A DNA stretch of 64,000 nucleotides from Turnera subulata (taxonomy: Eukaryota; Streptophyta; Magnoliopsida; Malpighiales; Passifloraceae), in the NCBI GenBank assembly GCA_028386065.3, contig JAKUCV010003596.1, positions 1 to 64,000 on the forward strand, read 5' to 3'. Position numbers and translations under genes: made by a program. Of this stretch, positions 9,156 through 20,712 are shown one piece after another; position 1 is the first letter of the stretch, and each line of letters starts with the position of its first letter. The notes below the pieces were generated by a model, which had not been told where the DNA came from, did not search any database, and saw nothing but the letters and a program-made list of their open reading frames with translations.

Positions 9156-11963
9156 TGAAACACCCATGTCCCAATTTTATAATAAAATACTAAAACTTAT
9201 GGAAATTACCAAAATAACCCTAAAACCCACGACACGTAATCCAATATCCAAAACATTATCTGGAAAGAAATTCTTAATATTCCGAGATATCATAAAGAAC
9301 AACAACAAAACCGGCTTAACAAGCCTCAAGTCAACCCGGCATCCTGCTGATACATCATCGAATACCAAATCCCGGCAACCCGCCGATAAAATAATCAAAA
9401 TCAAAATGACATCTAATCAAAATCCAATGCAGCGGAAAATAAAGATAAAACAAAGCAAAAGTGAAAATGAGATGCAAGTCGGCTCTATGGATCCAACCGG
9501 GAGAAGAAGCACAGCTATCTACTGAGATAACCACGTCCGTACTCTGGAAGGGTAGATAGTGACTGCACGCTAACTAAGGGTCTGAAAAACAACGTTGGCG
9601 ATTATGTGAGTCGCCTACTCAGTGAGCAGTATAAATCTAATTATGTAGGTGTGCAAAAACAAGTTCGAAAGGAAGTAGAGATACAAGACCAGTACGCAAC
9701 ATACAACAACCAGTACTAACATGCCAAAGACATTCAAGCAAACAGTTCATTATTCTCCATCTGTTGTGTGTTAAGTTTTTCTTATTATATTTATTATTCA
9801 GGGCCCCCTACTGTGTGCGTCGAGCTCGCTCCCGTCTCATGAGACAACCAGGCATAAGCACAAATAAACCAGGCACGAAGCCCATACATATCCATAGAGA
9901 GAGAGAGAGACAGAGAGAAAGAGGGAGGTAGAAAGGGGGAGGTAGAAGGAGGGAGGTAGAAACCGGTCATCACAGACCCATATGCCATACCGCATATACC
10001 ATGCTATCCCACATGTAAACCCGAGGGGTAATACTTCCCGCTCGAACCAACCGGTCATCAGCACACAGTAGCCTATCTTCTACAGTACATTATTCTTATT
10101 CACAAATTATGAGTTTATGTGTGCCAAGAATCGTGATTTAACAGGGTTGTGTGTATTCTCATCTCAATCAAATATCCGGGTCTCCGACCCACAACACATC
10201 ACACAAATTACCCAAAATCACACCACATGTTATCTCTATAACAATCCAAAAATTCATGCTCAAAAGCAAACAGTAAGAGATAGGCACACAATACGGATCA
10301 CAGCATGTTAGCAAACAGGCATGCAACTCAAACATACCAATCCAACATGCTCATGCATACAAACATAAAGAGACGTATAAAGTCACCTTAACGACGATTG
10401 TCCTGTGGAGCTTTTCTCAAAACAGATCCTCCAGCTCCCGAGGTGTTACCCGTGCCTGAATACCGGCACACACAACAAATTACAAGCAATTAAAATAAGT
10501 CGTGCATGCATGATAACTAAATTGCTCAACTGAGTTAAACCCGTCCCTAGCTAGCCAATTATGTAATTTTCGGGCCTAGGCCCGATTCGAACCAATTTCC
10601 ACTTAAGGGTTTTGCCCGAGTCCAAATATTCCCGGCCTATGGTTATACCCGCGTCGGCAAACTCACGGTTACACACACTCACAGTCCCGTACCCGGTATT
10701 CCACTAAACATCCTTTATTTCCGATACAACAATTATTCCTACATTAATTATTACATGCCATGAATGTACTTCAAATTACACATCGAGGTAATACCGTTTA
10801 ATGCCGGAATAAAACCCGAGCCTTCTCTGGAAAACACCTAAAGCCACCAAAACAACCACACAAACACTGCCACAGTTCGGAGGAGGACCATTTCAGCCAA
10901 CAACCAACATAAAACAGAATTGAAAGAAACAGAAAGGTTGCGTCCTTACCCGGAGAACAACACAAACTGCCTGTGAAGCTCCACTGCCCGAACACGACTC
11001 CAACACTGTTGCCAGACAACAGCCACCACCTGCACCGCCGGAAAGGAACCCACACGACACAGCCACCAACCAGTATCCGAGCTGACAACCACAACACACA
11101 CCCGACCGCCGTCAACCAACACACGCCATCAGCACCAACAACCATCACAACCCGACAGAGACAATGCAACAACAAAAACACAAACACCACAACACCCACA
11201 CAGACCCGCCACCGTTCGGCCACCACAAAACCCACAACAAAACACCAACACAAAACTGGAAAGAAAATCAAAAACCGAGTAGAGGGAGAATAGAGGAGAA
11301 GACGGAAGAGAAGGAGCAAGGAAGCTCACCCGTGCTTGTGGCTTCTTCCCTTCCCGACTGCAGCGGCGGCGGCGGCGTGCTCCAGTCGCGACGAGAGACG
11401 ACACTGTGATGAACGGCGAGGAGAAGAGAATCGGGCTGTGTGGAGAGGCATGGGAACAAAGGCGGCAGCGGACGATCGGGGAGAGGAGGTTTCGTGGAAG
11501 AGAGGAAGAAAAGAGAGAGGAAAAGAGAAATAGGAAGTGGGAGAGAAGAGGCACCGTCGGGTGGGAGAGGAGAGGAGAGAAAAAGAAAAAAGAAAAGAAG
11601 AGAAGAATAGAAGAAGAGAGGTGGCTAGGGTTTTTTTTAGGGTGTGAGCCGGCCCAGTCCCGAAACGACGCCGTTTTGGGCTGAGGCGCGGTCAACCCGC
11701 CCTAGTCAACGGTTTTTTTTTTCTTTTTTCATTAAACAAAACGACGTAGTTTAGACCATATCTACGTTCAAACCCCGTTTCACCTCGAAATAAGTCCCCG
11801 TTTCCGACGAAACTCAAACCCCTTATAATGCCAACCTAAAAACATCATTCCCAAGGAAAATAATTTATTTCCACGACTAAAACTCGAAAATACCTCAAGG
11901 GTAAAATTGGAATAAATTCCAAAAATTCCCAAAAATCCAATTATAAAAATCTGGGGCGTTACA
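9156..11963 (-). repeat. chromovirus 3' LTR
   Basis: On the minus strand the LTR starts TGTAACGCCCCAG directly after a polypurine tract and ends GGGTGTTTCA at 9156, about 2.8 kb. Long LTRs are usual for Tekay/Del chromoviruses. A CT repeat lies near 9895-9935. Purine-rich sequence at 11390-11640 and degenerate CAACAC-rich sequence at 11000-11240 account for several spurious ORFs. The matching 5' LTR is absent from its expected place at 16842. Confidence 0.75.
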
Positions 11964-11982
11964 GTTCTACCCCACTTAAGGA
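11964..11982 (-). other. polypurine tract of the chromovirus
   Basis: The minus strand reads CTTAAGTGGGGTAGAAC immediately before the LTR start TGTAACGCC. This is where plus-strand DNA synthesis would be primed. Confidence 0.7.
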
Positions 11983-12015
11983 AATTTCGTCCTCGAAATT
12001 ACAAGAAATGAAACA

Positions 12016-15000
12016 TCAAAACAGATGGGGATACTGTTCCCGCATATGGGACTCAACCTCCCAGGTAGCCTCATTCGGGGAATGATGACTCCATCTAACC
12101 TGAACCATAGGAATGGTACGACTCCGCAACTGCCGCACCTCCTGGGCCAAAATCTCCACCGGCTCCTCAACATAGGTCAAATCCTCAGAAACCTCCACCT
12201 CTGTCGGGGATACAACATGACTAGGATCAGACCGATAACGCCTCAGCATCAAAACATGGAATACATCATGTATGCGCGACAGCTCCTCAGGTAAAGCCAA
12301 CCTGTAGGCCAGCGGACCAATCCGCTCCATGATCTCATAAGGACCAATATAACGAGGGCTCAACTTGCCCTTCCTCCCAAACCGGATAACACCTCTCCAG
12401 GGAGCAACACGGAGGAAAACTCTGTCACCTACATTGTACTCCATCTCCCAACGATGTTTATTGGCAAAACTCTTTTGCCGGTCCTGAGTGGCTCTCATAC
12501 ACTGCTTAACCACCTCGATCTGATCAAGAGTCTCCTGGACTAGGTCCGGACCAACCACCTGTCTCAGACCTTCCTCATCCCAATAGATCGAACTACGACA
12601 CTTCCGTCCGTACAAAGCCTCATAAGGCGCCGTACCGATACTGGAGTGATACCCGTTATTATAAGCAAACTCAACCAACGGTAATGTCTCATCCCAAGAA
12701 CCACTAAAATTGAGCACACATGCTCTAAGCATATCCTCTAGTGTCTGTATAGTCCTCTCCGACTGCCCATCGGTCTGCGGATGGAATGCAGTACTGAATT
12801 TCAGCTTAGTACCCAAAACTGACTGTAAGCTCTTCCAGAAGTGGGAAGTAAACCTCGGATCCCTATCCGACACAATGGATAGTGGAACTCCATGTAGACG
12901 GACAATACCCGAAATATATAACCTCGCTAGCTTATCCATTGTATCAGTCTGCTGAATCGGTAGGAAATGAGCTGACTTGGTCAACCTGTCAACAATAACC
13001 CAGATGGCATCATGTCGACCCCGGGTCCTCGGTAACCCGATCACAAAGTCCATAGTGATATGCTCCCACTTCCACTGCGGAATAGTCAAAGATCTCAACT
13101 TGCCGGCAGGGGCCTGATGCTCGGCTTTCACCTGCTGATAAGTCATACAACGAGCCACAAACTCCGCAACATCCTTCTTCATCCCGGGCCACCAATAATG
13201 ACTCTTCAAGTTCTGGTACATTTTGGTGCTACCTGGATGCATAGCATATGGCGCATTATGCGCTTCATCCATGATCCACCTCCTCAAATCATCAACATCC
13301 AGAACACACAACCGATCACCGGTCATCAGAGCACTATCCTCCCGGACATAGAAACTAGAACTCTCTCCACCGAGAGCCTTATCCCGCAACTCTGCTAAAT
13401 AAGGATCACCATACTGCAACTCCATGATCTTATCCCGCAAGGTCGGCCAGATGCTCAAACTGGCTAACAACGCCCCAGTAACATCCACCTCCAATTGTGC
13501 ATCCAATGACCTCAGCTCCACCAAGGAAAGCAAAGCATAGGAAACCGGGTTCTCATCTGCAGAAGATACTCTCTTCCGACTCAATGCATCTGCAACAACA
13601 TTGGCCTTGCCCGGATGGTACTCGATAGTACAATCATAATCCTTCAGAAGCTCAATCCAGCGTCTCTGCCTCATGTTAAGATCCTGTTGGGTCAAGATGT
13701 ACTTCAAACTCTTGTGGTCCGTGAAAATCCGACGCTTCTCACCGTACAGATGGTGTCTCCAGATCTTCAAAGCAAAGACCACAGCAGCTAACTCCAGATC
13801 ATGGGTCGGATAGTTCCTCTCGTGAGTTCTCAACTGCCTGGAGGCATAAGCAATCACCTGACCCTCCTGCATCAAAACACATCCCAAGCCCAAACCAGAA
13901 GCATCACTGAATACCGTGTACTCCACTCCGGGTCTCGGAACAGTCAAAACCGGTGCAGAAGTCAACCGACTCTTCAACTCCTCAAAACTCTTCTGACAAC
14001 TGTCATCCCAAGCAAAAGTACAGTCTTTCCTCAACAGCTTAGTCACGGGACCCGCTATTGAGGAAAAACCCTCAATGTACCTCCGGTAGTAACCAGCAAG
14101 TCCAAGAAAACTCTGTATCTCAGATACACTCTTCGGTGGCTCCCAATCCATAACTGCCTTAATCTTGGTCGGATCCACCTTAATGCCCTCACCGGACACA
14201 ATATGCCCAAGAAACGCGACCTCATCCAATCAAAACTGACACTTGCTGAGCTTGGCATAGAGTTGCTCTTCTCTCAACCTCTGTAAAACCTGTCTCAAGT
14301 GGTCCTCATGTTCGGCCTTACTACTCGAGTAGACCAAGATATCATCAATGAACACTACCACAAACCGGTCTAGAAATTCATGGAAGACCTGCTGCATCAT
14401 ACACATGAATACTGCCAGTGCATTCGTCAGACCAAAAGGAACAACCACAAACTCATAATGACCATACCGAGTGCGGAATGTAGTCTTCGGTATGTGTTGC
14501 TCTGCAATCCAAACCTGATGGTAGCCAGATCGCAGGTCAATCTTCTAGAACACGGATGCACCCTGCAACTGATCGAACATGTCATCGATCCTAGGCAAAG
14601 GATACTTGTTCTTCACAGTCACCTTGTTCAACTGCCTATAGTCCACATACATCCGCATACTGCCATCCTTCTTCTTCACAAACAAGACCGGGGCACCCTA
14701 GGGTGAAATGCTCGGTCTAATGAAACCCTTATCCAACAACTCCTCCAGTTGTTTCTTCAACTCCTGAAGTTCTGCCGGAGCCATCCTGTAGGGTGGTATA
14801 AAAATAGGTGCAACTCCCGGTACCAAGTCAACTGTATACTCCACCTCCCGCTCCGGAGGCAACCCAGGTAAGTCATCAGGAAATACATCAGAAAACTCCC
14901 GAACAGTAGGGATATCCTCCACTCCAGGTACTGGTACTGAAGAATCCACCACATGAGCTAGAAAGGCATCACAACCCTCTCGGGTCATCCTGACAGCTTG

Positions 15001-15599
15001 GATGGTCGAGATACAACATGCCGATATGGCTCTTCGCTCTCCAACGAACACCATTCTACGCCCCAACACAGAAGGTAAGGACACTTCCCTGGCCCGACAA
15101 TCAACTACAGCCTGGTGTCTGGACAACCAATCCATGCCTAAGATAACATCAAACTCTCCCAAGTCCATGACAGTAAGACCAGAAGGAAAACTCTCACTAT
15201 CATATTCTATCGACACATCTCTACAAACTCGATCAACAACTGCTATATCTCCAGTGGGTAAACGGACTCTTAGGGGTCTATTAAGGTTATCATCTACTAT
15301 ATTTTGAGTGGTCATGAATGCACGTGATACAAAAGAATGTGTCGAACCTGGATCAACTAAAGCATGTGCAAACTGACCAAAAACCATAAAGGTACCTGCT
15401 ATGACCTCTGGAGCAACAGCAGCCTCCTCCCGGGTGATGGCATAAACCCTAGGAGCTGCAGCAGACTGAGTCGCACCCCCGCGGTTCGGAGCTCTCGAAC
15501 CCCCACGTCCTCGACCCTGTTGTCCGCCACCCCTGTTCGGACCAGAAGAAACAGCACCCCTAGCCACAGAACTCTGTACAGTATACTGGGAACCACTGC
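12016..15599 (-). pseudogene. pol: chromovirus pol (protease-RT-RNase H-integrase-chromodomain), several stops
   Basis: Domains in order: protease with HALVDPGSTHSF; reverse transcriptase with [11 protein letters not shown] and the catalytic [12 protein letters not shown]; RNase H with [13 protein letters not shown] and [12 protein letters not shown]; integrase with an H-x-H pair ([12 protein letters not shown]), only one Cys of the zinc pair (CMTYQQ), and the DDE residues ITMDF, IVSDRD and [11 protein letters not shown]; and a C-terminal chromodomain-like tail ([18 protein letters not shown]...ATWEVES). This assigns it to the Tekay/Del chromovirus group. In-frame stops lie at 14698-14700, 14545-14547 and 14230-14232; the first and third look like TGG converted to TAG/TGA. 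The last 737 codons are open. Confidence 0.9.
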
Positions 15600-16696
15600 C
15601 ACCGTTATCCTTAATCCACTTGTAGCAAGATGACTTCTGGTGCCCCGGCTTATTGCAATACCAGCATGTACCCGAGAACCGTGCCAAGAAACCCCGTCCC
15701 TAAGAGCTAGACTGATAGGACCATCCTCCCGAGGATCTGCCTGGTCCACCCTGATAACTCTACCCTCGGGATTTCTTCGAACCCTGATAAGAAGAACCCT
15801 GTCCACCAGAATAATCAGCACCTCCGGCATCAGAATATTGTCTCTTTTGTCCTGAAGCAGATGACTGCTTCCTTTGCTCGGCTGTCCGAGCCTCCTTACC
15901 GATCATCTGAACCCTCTCAACATCAAAAGCAGCCTCACAAACTGCCTCCCAAGTCTTGTGCCATCCACCAGCCACAACTAATGCCAACTCTGTACGTAAG
16001 CCGTTAACAAACCGCCTACACTTAGTCACCTCATCGGGCACAAACTCCCTAGCATAAGATAGAAGGATACTGAACCGGATCCTGAATGCAGACACAGTCT
16101 CATTTAGACCCTGCTTCACCACAAGAAAATGCTTCTTCTGCTCCTCCAGAAAACCCACAGTAAGAAACTCCTTGTAGAATTTCTCCTTGAAATCCTCCCA
16201 AGGCATCTCCACAGGCTTCAGTAGGTTGGCCACAAGTTCCTGCCACCACGTCAAAGCATACCCTGTGAACTTGTGTGCCGCAAATCGAGCCCTCTGCTCG
16301 GGTGCACAGGTGAACTTCTCCAGAACATTCTCCACCTGGCGAAACCAATCGTCAAACTCCTTGGCTTTGCCCTCTTCACCTGAGAATTCCTTCACTGCTG
16401 ACTTATCCATGTGTTTGTATCCACTCTCCATACCACCTGCTGCAACAGGTGCTACCGGCTGGGCACCCTGCTGCTGCTGAAACTGCTGGAACTGCTGCCA
16501 CTACAAAAAAGGCCTGATACTGCTGGAACGCTGGGTCCACAACAGGTGGCACAACATTCTGTCCTCCTCCACCTGCAGCATTATTCCCTGCAGCAACATT
16601 GTTCCCCTGACCAACGGGAACCTGCATCACCGACACATTGTCGGAGACATGAGTAGCGACGTCGTCCTCAACATTGTGCTGCCCCTGGTGATCCAT
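15600..16696 (-). pseudogene. gag: chromovirus gag, frameshifted
   Basis: It begins MDHQGQHNVEDD at 16696. The frame breaks at a homopolymer run near 16505 and resumes with a Gln-rich stretch, then MESGYKHMDKSAVKEFSGEE. The retrotransposon gag core follows (FDDWFRQVENVLEKF, ALTWWQELV, WEDFKEKFYKEF), then a basic Gly/Ser-rich tail with stops near 15760 and 15700, and a zinc knuckle CWYCNKPGHQKSSC. It forms the particle and packages RNA. The fusion to a Cassandra LTR lies 130 bp upstream. Confidence 0.88.
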
Positions 16697-16841
16697 ATCA
16701 AAGCCTATATGAATGCAAATGAGTCAAAAACACCTTTAAAGTCATAAATCTGGAAACAGGCTTAAACACAGAAAACACTTTGAAAACAAAGTTTAAAACA
16801 CTTTTATAACCAAGGATCTGAAGCCTGCTCCGCTACCAAGC
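16697..16841 (-). other. chromovirus leader and PBS joined to a Cassandra LTR
   Basis: TTGGTAGCGGAGC (16839-16827, minus strand) follows the LTR end GACGTTACA after two bases. The ~130-bp leader to the gag start then begins AGGCTTCAG. This PBS is the crossover between the Cassandra-type LTR and the chromovirus interior. Confidence 0.75.
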
Positions 16842-17336
16842 TGTAACGTCCCGGTTTGTCGACTGTCACTACAGACCAACACGGGACCTTACCAACACGC
16901 TTTGTCCTCACTCGCACGTTTCCGGGGAAAACTTCCCAAGAGGTCACCCATCCTAGAATTTCTCCAAGTCAAGCACGTTTGACTTTAGAGTTCTTCTGGA
17001 ATGAGCGCCGAAAAAGTAGGTGCACCTTGTTGATATAGTTAGTACCCATCAAACCGTTTAAGCTATTCTCGATTGTGCAGTCCCATACCTATACAACCTC
17101 GAAATCACTTCATTTGAGCTATTCTTAATTATACAGTCCTATACCCGTATAATTATGAAATCGCCCCAACTATGCAGTTCCCATCCCTACACAGTCTCAG
17201 GATCTCTCCTATTCTGGTGTGGATTCGGTTCATTCTTGTGCCCCTCCTTCTAGAAGCCTGCCAAAATCCGCTCCTTGTCCATGCTCTTCCCGACACCGGC
17301 GTACACTTCCCGCCCTCATAGACCCCGGGTGTCACA
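16842..17336 (-). repeat. Cassandra-type LTR, 5' copy
   Basis: A 495-bp partner of 6548-7041 with the same termini (TGTGACACCC...ACGTTACA). It is followed on the right by the target-site duplication TATCG (17337-17341). Confidence 0.85.
16932..17030 (-). other. 5S-rRNA-gene-derived segment in the 5' LTR
   Basis: Same 5S-like block as at 6639-6730 (AGGATGGGTGACC on the minus strand), with a few private substitutions. It is not a functional 5S gene. Confidence 0.82.
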
Positions 17337-17586
17337 TATCGCATGAGGTCCAAGGCCCTTTAATCTCTATCATTGCATGAGCAGTGAGAAACCGATTCAC
17401 ACAAGCCACTATCGCTTAAAAAAAGCATTGTAGTAGACTTGGATCCCCTGGCCCTCTTACGGTAAGGGCTTCACAACATTTATCATGAATGTAGGGCACT
17501 TACAATGACTCATAAAAAGGCATACAGAAATTCAATAGTTGCACAAAGTTTCTTGAACCCTCAAAGTCCCTAGTGGAGTCGCCAGC
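17337..17586 (-). other. Tat-1 leader, inner part, with tRNA-Arg type PBS
   Basis: Continues the Tat leader interrupted at 6547 and matches 53267-53507 in Tat-2. On the minus strand TGGCGACTCCACTAGGGAC (17584-17566) lies two bases from the LTR end. This PBS matches tRNA-Arg as known for Tat/Ogre elements. Confidence 0.75.
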
Positions 17587-19194
17587 TGTGAATACCCGAC
17601 CTAAAATCACCTGGGCCTATTCACCTTTCCTTTACACGTTCTTCATAACCGTCATCCAACATCTTTAGAGTTGCCACCCAAATTTTATTAAGGGACAAAA
17701 ACTTGGGAAAAACCATTCATGTGACTCCATTTAGGCAACCGGATAACGAACCAAAGATGTTGGACCCAGGGATTCGTCATGGATGGGAAGGTGTTGGGCA
17801 CCCATCCATGTTGGGGCAAAACATTGTGTACTTAGAGGATTTTGTATGCCTTTTGCAAGTGTGCAAGTGTGAGCATCAAAATACATAATAACTGAATATT
17901 AAAAAAGAAAGGGAAGAAGAAGAAGATTGGTCTTGAGTTTCCACCACTAGAAACCACCTACGTACCTCGGCAACCGGGATCAAAGCCCACGTAGTTCTTG
18001 ACATGGCATCACAACAATCACATCATCATCAACATCTCAACAATAATTGGTCATACGAAAAGGGATTAGGATTACCTCTTGTAGCCCTCCTCTAACTTCT
18101 TGGTTTGGATTGTGCCTTCCATACAATTTCCTCCCGCTCCTCAACTCAATCTTGGAGTTCTTCTTGATTTTCCCCTCTGTTACCTTCAATGGATGATGCT
18201 ACCCTCGAAATTCTACCAAAGTTTTGCCTATGGAACTATTTTTTAAGCTTGGACAGATAGAGTTTCTCCAAGCTTCAAAGCTTTATGAAGAGTGTTTGTA
18301 TAATAAAATGTGTGTCCCTTGAAATGAGAGAGGAGGGTCCTATTTATTGTGTTCTGGGTAGCCTAGGGGCATGGACCAACTTAATGGTCAAGGTAATGGT
18401 CAAAAATCTTGGCCAAAACCGAGTAGAATCATATTACGGGCGAAAATCGGGGAGAAAACGCATTTCCGGGTGTGCATGACCGCCAAGGCCGGTTGTCATC
18501 CTGTGGATGACAGCCAGGCCAGACGGTCATGGGTGGAAGACCGTCCAGGCCCGGCGGTCATCCCGAGATGACCGCCCGTGCCTACGCATCTCACCCGTTC
18601 TTTCCTTTTTCGATCCCGATTCTCCCCTAATTCCTCCCTGATTGATCCTATCGCGTAATTAACCCCTAGACTGCCCAAAATCCTCTGCTTTCTTGATTAC
18701 TACTCCTCTCAATCATCTCTTAATTAATTAATTACACATTGATTCCACATTTTAAGCCAAAATCATACCAAAAACATTCTTGCTATTAAGGAATGATTTA
18801 ACTCTGATTTCCCACGAAAATCAGAGCTAAATTTGTCTGCAAGCAAGGTGTTAATGGGTTGTGCAACTCGGAAGAAAAGTCCATACCTTATTAAATTGGA
18901 CCCTTACATTTATCTCCAACCCAAGAATAGACATAATTGGGTTTAACAAATAAACAAGCCCAAATTTAATGAGATAAAATATATTTTAGCAATTTAGTCC
19001 ATAACATATCCTATGATTAAATCGTCTCATTAATCCTAGGCATATAAAAGTCTTAATTACTATAGCGTATAAATTCTACTAAAATTAAACCCATCCGTGC
19101 TTCAACCCAAGACTAACTCATCAATCTTATGATTCAAACATGTCTGGAGTCTAATCTCAATATAATTTTCATGGGTCAAATTTGGGTGTTCACA
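17587..19194 (-). repeat. Tat-1 5' LTR
   Basis: 1608 bp; on the minus strand it starts TGTGAACACCCAAATTTG and ends GTCGGGTATTCACA. It contains a TATA-like element (minus strand, 18341-18350). Upstream of that on the minus strand is a cluster of GGCGGTCAT/ATGACCGCC-type repeats at 18476-18585. It resembles the Tat-2 LTRs. It sits directly in Tat-3 sequence at 19195. Confidence 0.82.
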
Positions 19195-20215
19195 CCATCC
19201 TACCATTTCACCAGACACTCGACCCATATAATTAAAATCATCACCTTTATCCTCCCATACATCATCATCGCTTCAAAACCAAACACCTCACACCTTATAT
19301 TCACGGGTACGTAGGCAACCCAATAACGGGCCCGGTCTAATCGGTTCTTAGGTTGGTTCGATGGGCAAGGATGGAGTTTGTGCTTGCATCCCAAGTTAAT
19401 TATGCCACAAGGATACTCAAATGCTAGATTTATTTGGACTCTTTAGAGTGTTATCATCTCTCTCGTAGGGCACATATCTCTACAAGGTGACAAGCGGTCA
19501 ATCGTTGCTCCTTCTTCTTCAAACATCCTATGGTCGTGATATGTTCAAGAAGCTCCTAAAATTCGGCATCGACGCTTACCGATTTTGCTCTCCATCCACT
19601 TACTTTCCTGAGATCGCTCCCAAGTCAACTCGCTTTAAACGGTTCTCGATTTCTTCTGGCATTCCACCAAGATTCATCATGCTTAAATGGCCCCCGGCTC
19701 CCTCTGATATTGCTCCAAGCACACCTTGCTCAAATCAAGAAGCTCCTGAACATCTGGTCACAATCATTTGAATAGTCAAGTCCTCATCTACCTTTGATTA
19801 TGCTTAGAAGTTATGCCCACCCGTGGGATCCTTGTCGAATTTGAAACCTGCATTCACGATTGTCAAAGATTCTATATTTTATTCTTGAGAAACTCTTCAA
19901 ATGAAATACATTATTTTGATGGAATGAACTCGCCTCATTCTTTAAATTGCACCTTGGCTCGTTTCTTTTTCAAAATCTCATGACATTCATGCATCATGCT
20001 AGGGGCATCCCCTTTTGTATTTTCATACATCATAAGAATAGGAGCATTCCTTTTTGCATTCTCATGCATCATAAAAGATAGAAACTTCTCTAGTGCATTC
20101 ACACTCATTGTGTAGAAATTAGGGGCATTGACATGCCAATAACCTCATCATGCATAAATAGGAGCATCCTCATGCATCGTCTAGAAACTAGGGGCATTCC
20201 CCCACGAGTTTTATC
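19195..20215. other. Tat-3 3' UTR, non-coding part with CATGCATCAT-like short repeats
   Basis: No gene is supported. From about 19985 degenerate copies of CTAGGGGCATTCCC plus TTTTGCATTTTCATGCATCAT-like strings recur every 40-60 bp. They resume at 20760-21130. Confidence 0.6.
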
Positions 20216-20712
20216 ATTTACCTCTTTAGGTCTGGAATTCTTATCCGTCGCCCAATCACTAGGTTATATCCTCTAGGTCATTCCTTCCAATCTAAGTTAT
20301 AACGATTCTGGTTCTTAACCTTCCTTTTAGTCCCTTAGACCATGCCCTCTTAGGATAGGCTCTCTTGATCCCTTTTCAGTCTCTTGCACCATGTCCTCTT
20401 AGGATAAATCCTCTAGGTTTTCTCTTGTTAGTCTCTTAGACCATGTCCTCTTAGGATAGGCTCTCTTGATCCCTTCTTTTAGTCCCTTAGACTATGTCCT
20501 CTTAGTATAAGCCCTCTAGGTCCTCCCTTTTAGTCGCTTAGACTATATCCCCTTAGGATAGATTCGTTTGATCTTCCCTTTTAGTCGTTTAGGCTATACA
20601 CCCCTCTTGAAGTCGCTTAGGCTATATACATTCCTTTTCGTCTTTAAGGCTATACCCTCTAGGTTACATCTTTATGTTCTTTCCGACCATTAGGATCTCT
20701 CCTCTAGACATT
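20216..20712. repeat. degenerate tandem repeat with TTAGACCATGTCCTCTTAGG core
   Basis: The motif (T)TAGTC(C/T)CTTAGACCATGTCC and CTCTTAGGATAGG...CTCT recurs at roughly 55-65-bp steps, about eight times, becoming more diverged to the right. It has no coding frame and is part of the Tat-3 3' UTR. Confidence 0.7.

Larger units (their letters stand above)
6548..17336 (-). mobile_element. hybrid provirus: Cassandra-type LTRs enclosing a chromovirus (Ty3/gypsy)
   Basis: Both ends are near-identical 494/495-bp LTRs flanked by TATCG (6543-6547 and 17337-17341). Removing 6548-17336 plus one duplication restores the Tat leader as seen in Tat-2, so the whole 10.8 kb behaves as one insertion. On the minus strand the order is: Cassandra-type LTR; PBS; chromovirus leader, gag and pol; polypurine tract; chromovirus 3' LTR (TGTAACGCC...GGGTGTTTCA, 2.8 kb); tRNA-iMet copy; inverted truncated chromovirus LTR; a second PBS; Cassandra internal segment; Cassandra-type LTR. 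The two LTR types are unrelated in sequence. Strand transfer between two RNAs in one particle explains this better than simple nesting. Confidence 0.75.
2842..19194 (-). mobile_element. Tat-1: Ty3/gypsy Tat-lineage element, interrupted by a copia and a hybrid provirus
   Basis: The right end is a 1.6-kb LTR (17587-19194) with a tRNA-Arg type PBS just inside it, so the element reads on the minus strand. Its internal leader matches the Tat-2 leader (53160-53507) and is split at 6547/17337 by the hybrid provirus. An antisense plant-mobile-domain gene lies at the far left, where Tat elements carry an antisense ORF between pol and the 3' LTR. The 3' LTR is beyond the left edge. No gag, RT or integrase is recognisable, so Tat-1 is probably non-autonomous or internally deleted. 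Confidence 0.7.

Noticed and set aside
8722..9525. Mirror ORFs in the palindrome arms (such as 8722-9081 minus and 9073-9525 plus)
   Set aside because: The same peptides appear on both arms because the arms are inverted copies of LTR sequence; no domain is recognisable.
10798..11695. Long frames rich in Cys/Val/Phe or Arg/Glu at 10798-11695
   Set aside because: Low-complexity translation of purine-rich and CAACAC-rich LTR sequence, open on both strands.
13801..14706. Plus-strand frames opposite the chromovirus pol (e.g. 13801-14061, 14380-14706)
   Set aside because: Antisense shadows of a clear minus-strand pol with catalytic motifs.
11962..16842. Plain nested insertion of a complete chromovirus into a Cassandra element
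   Set aside because: No chromovirus 5' LTR is present beside gag; the Cassandra LTR itself adjoins the chromovirus PBS and leader.
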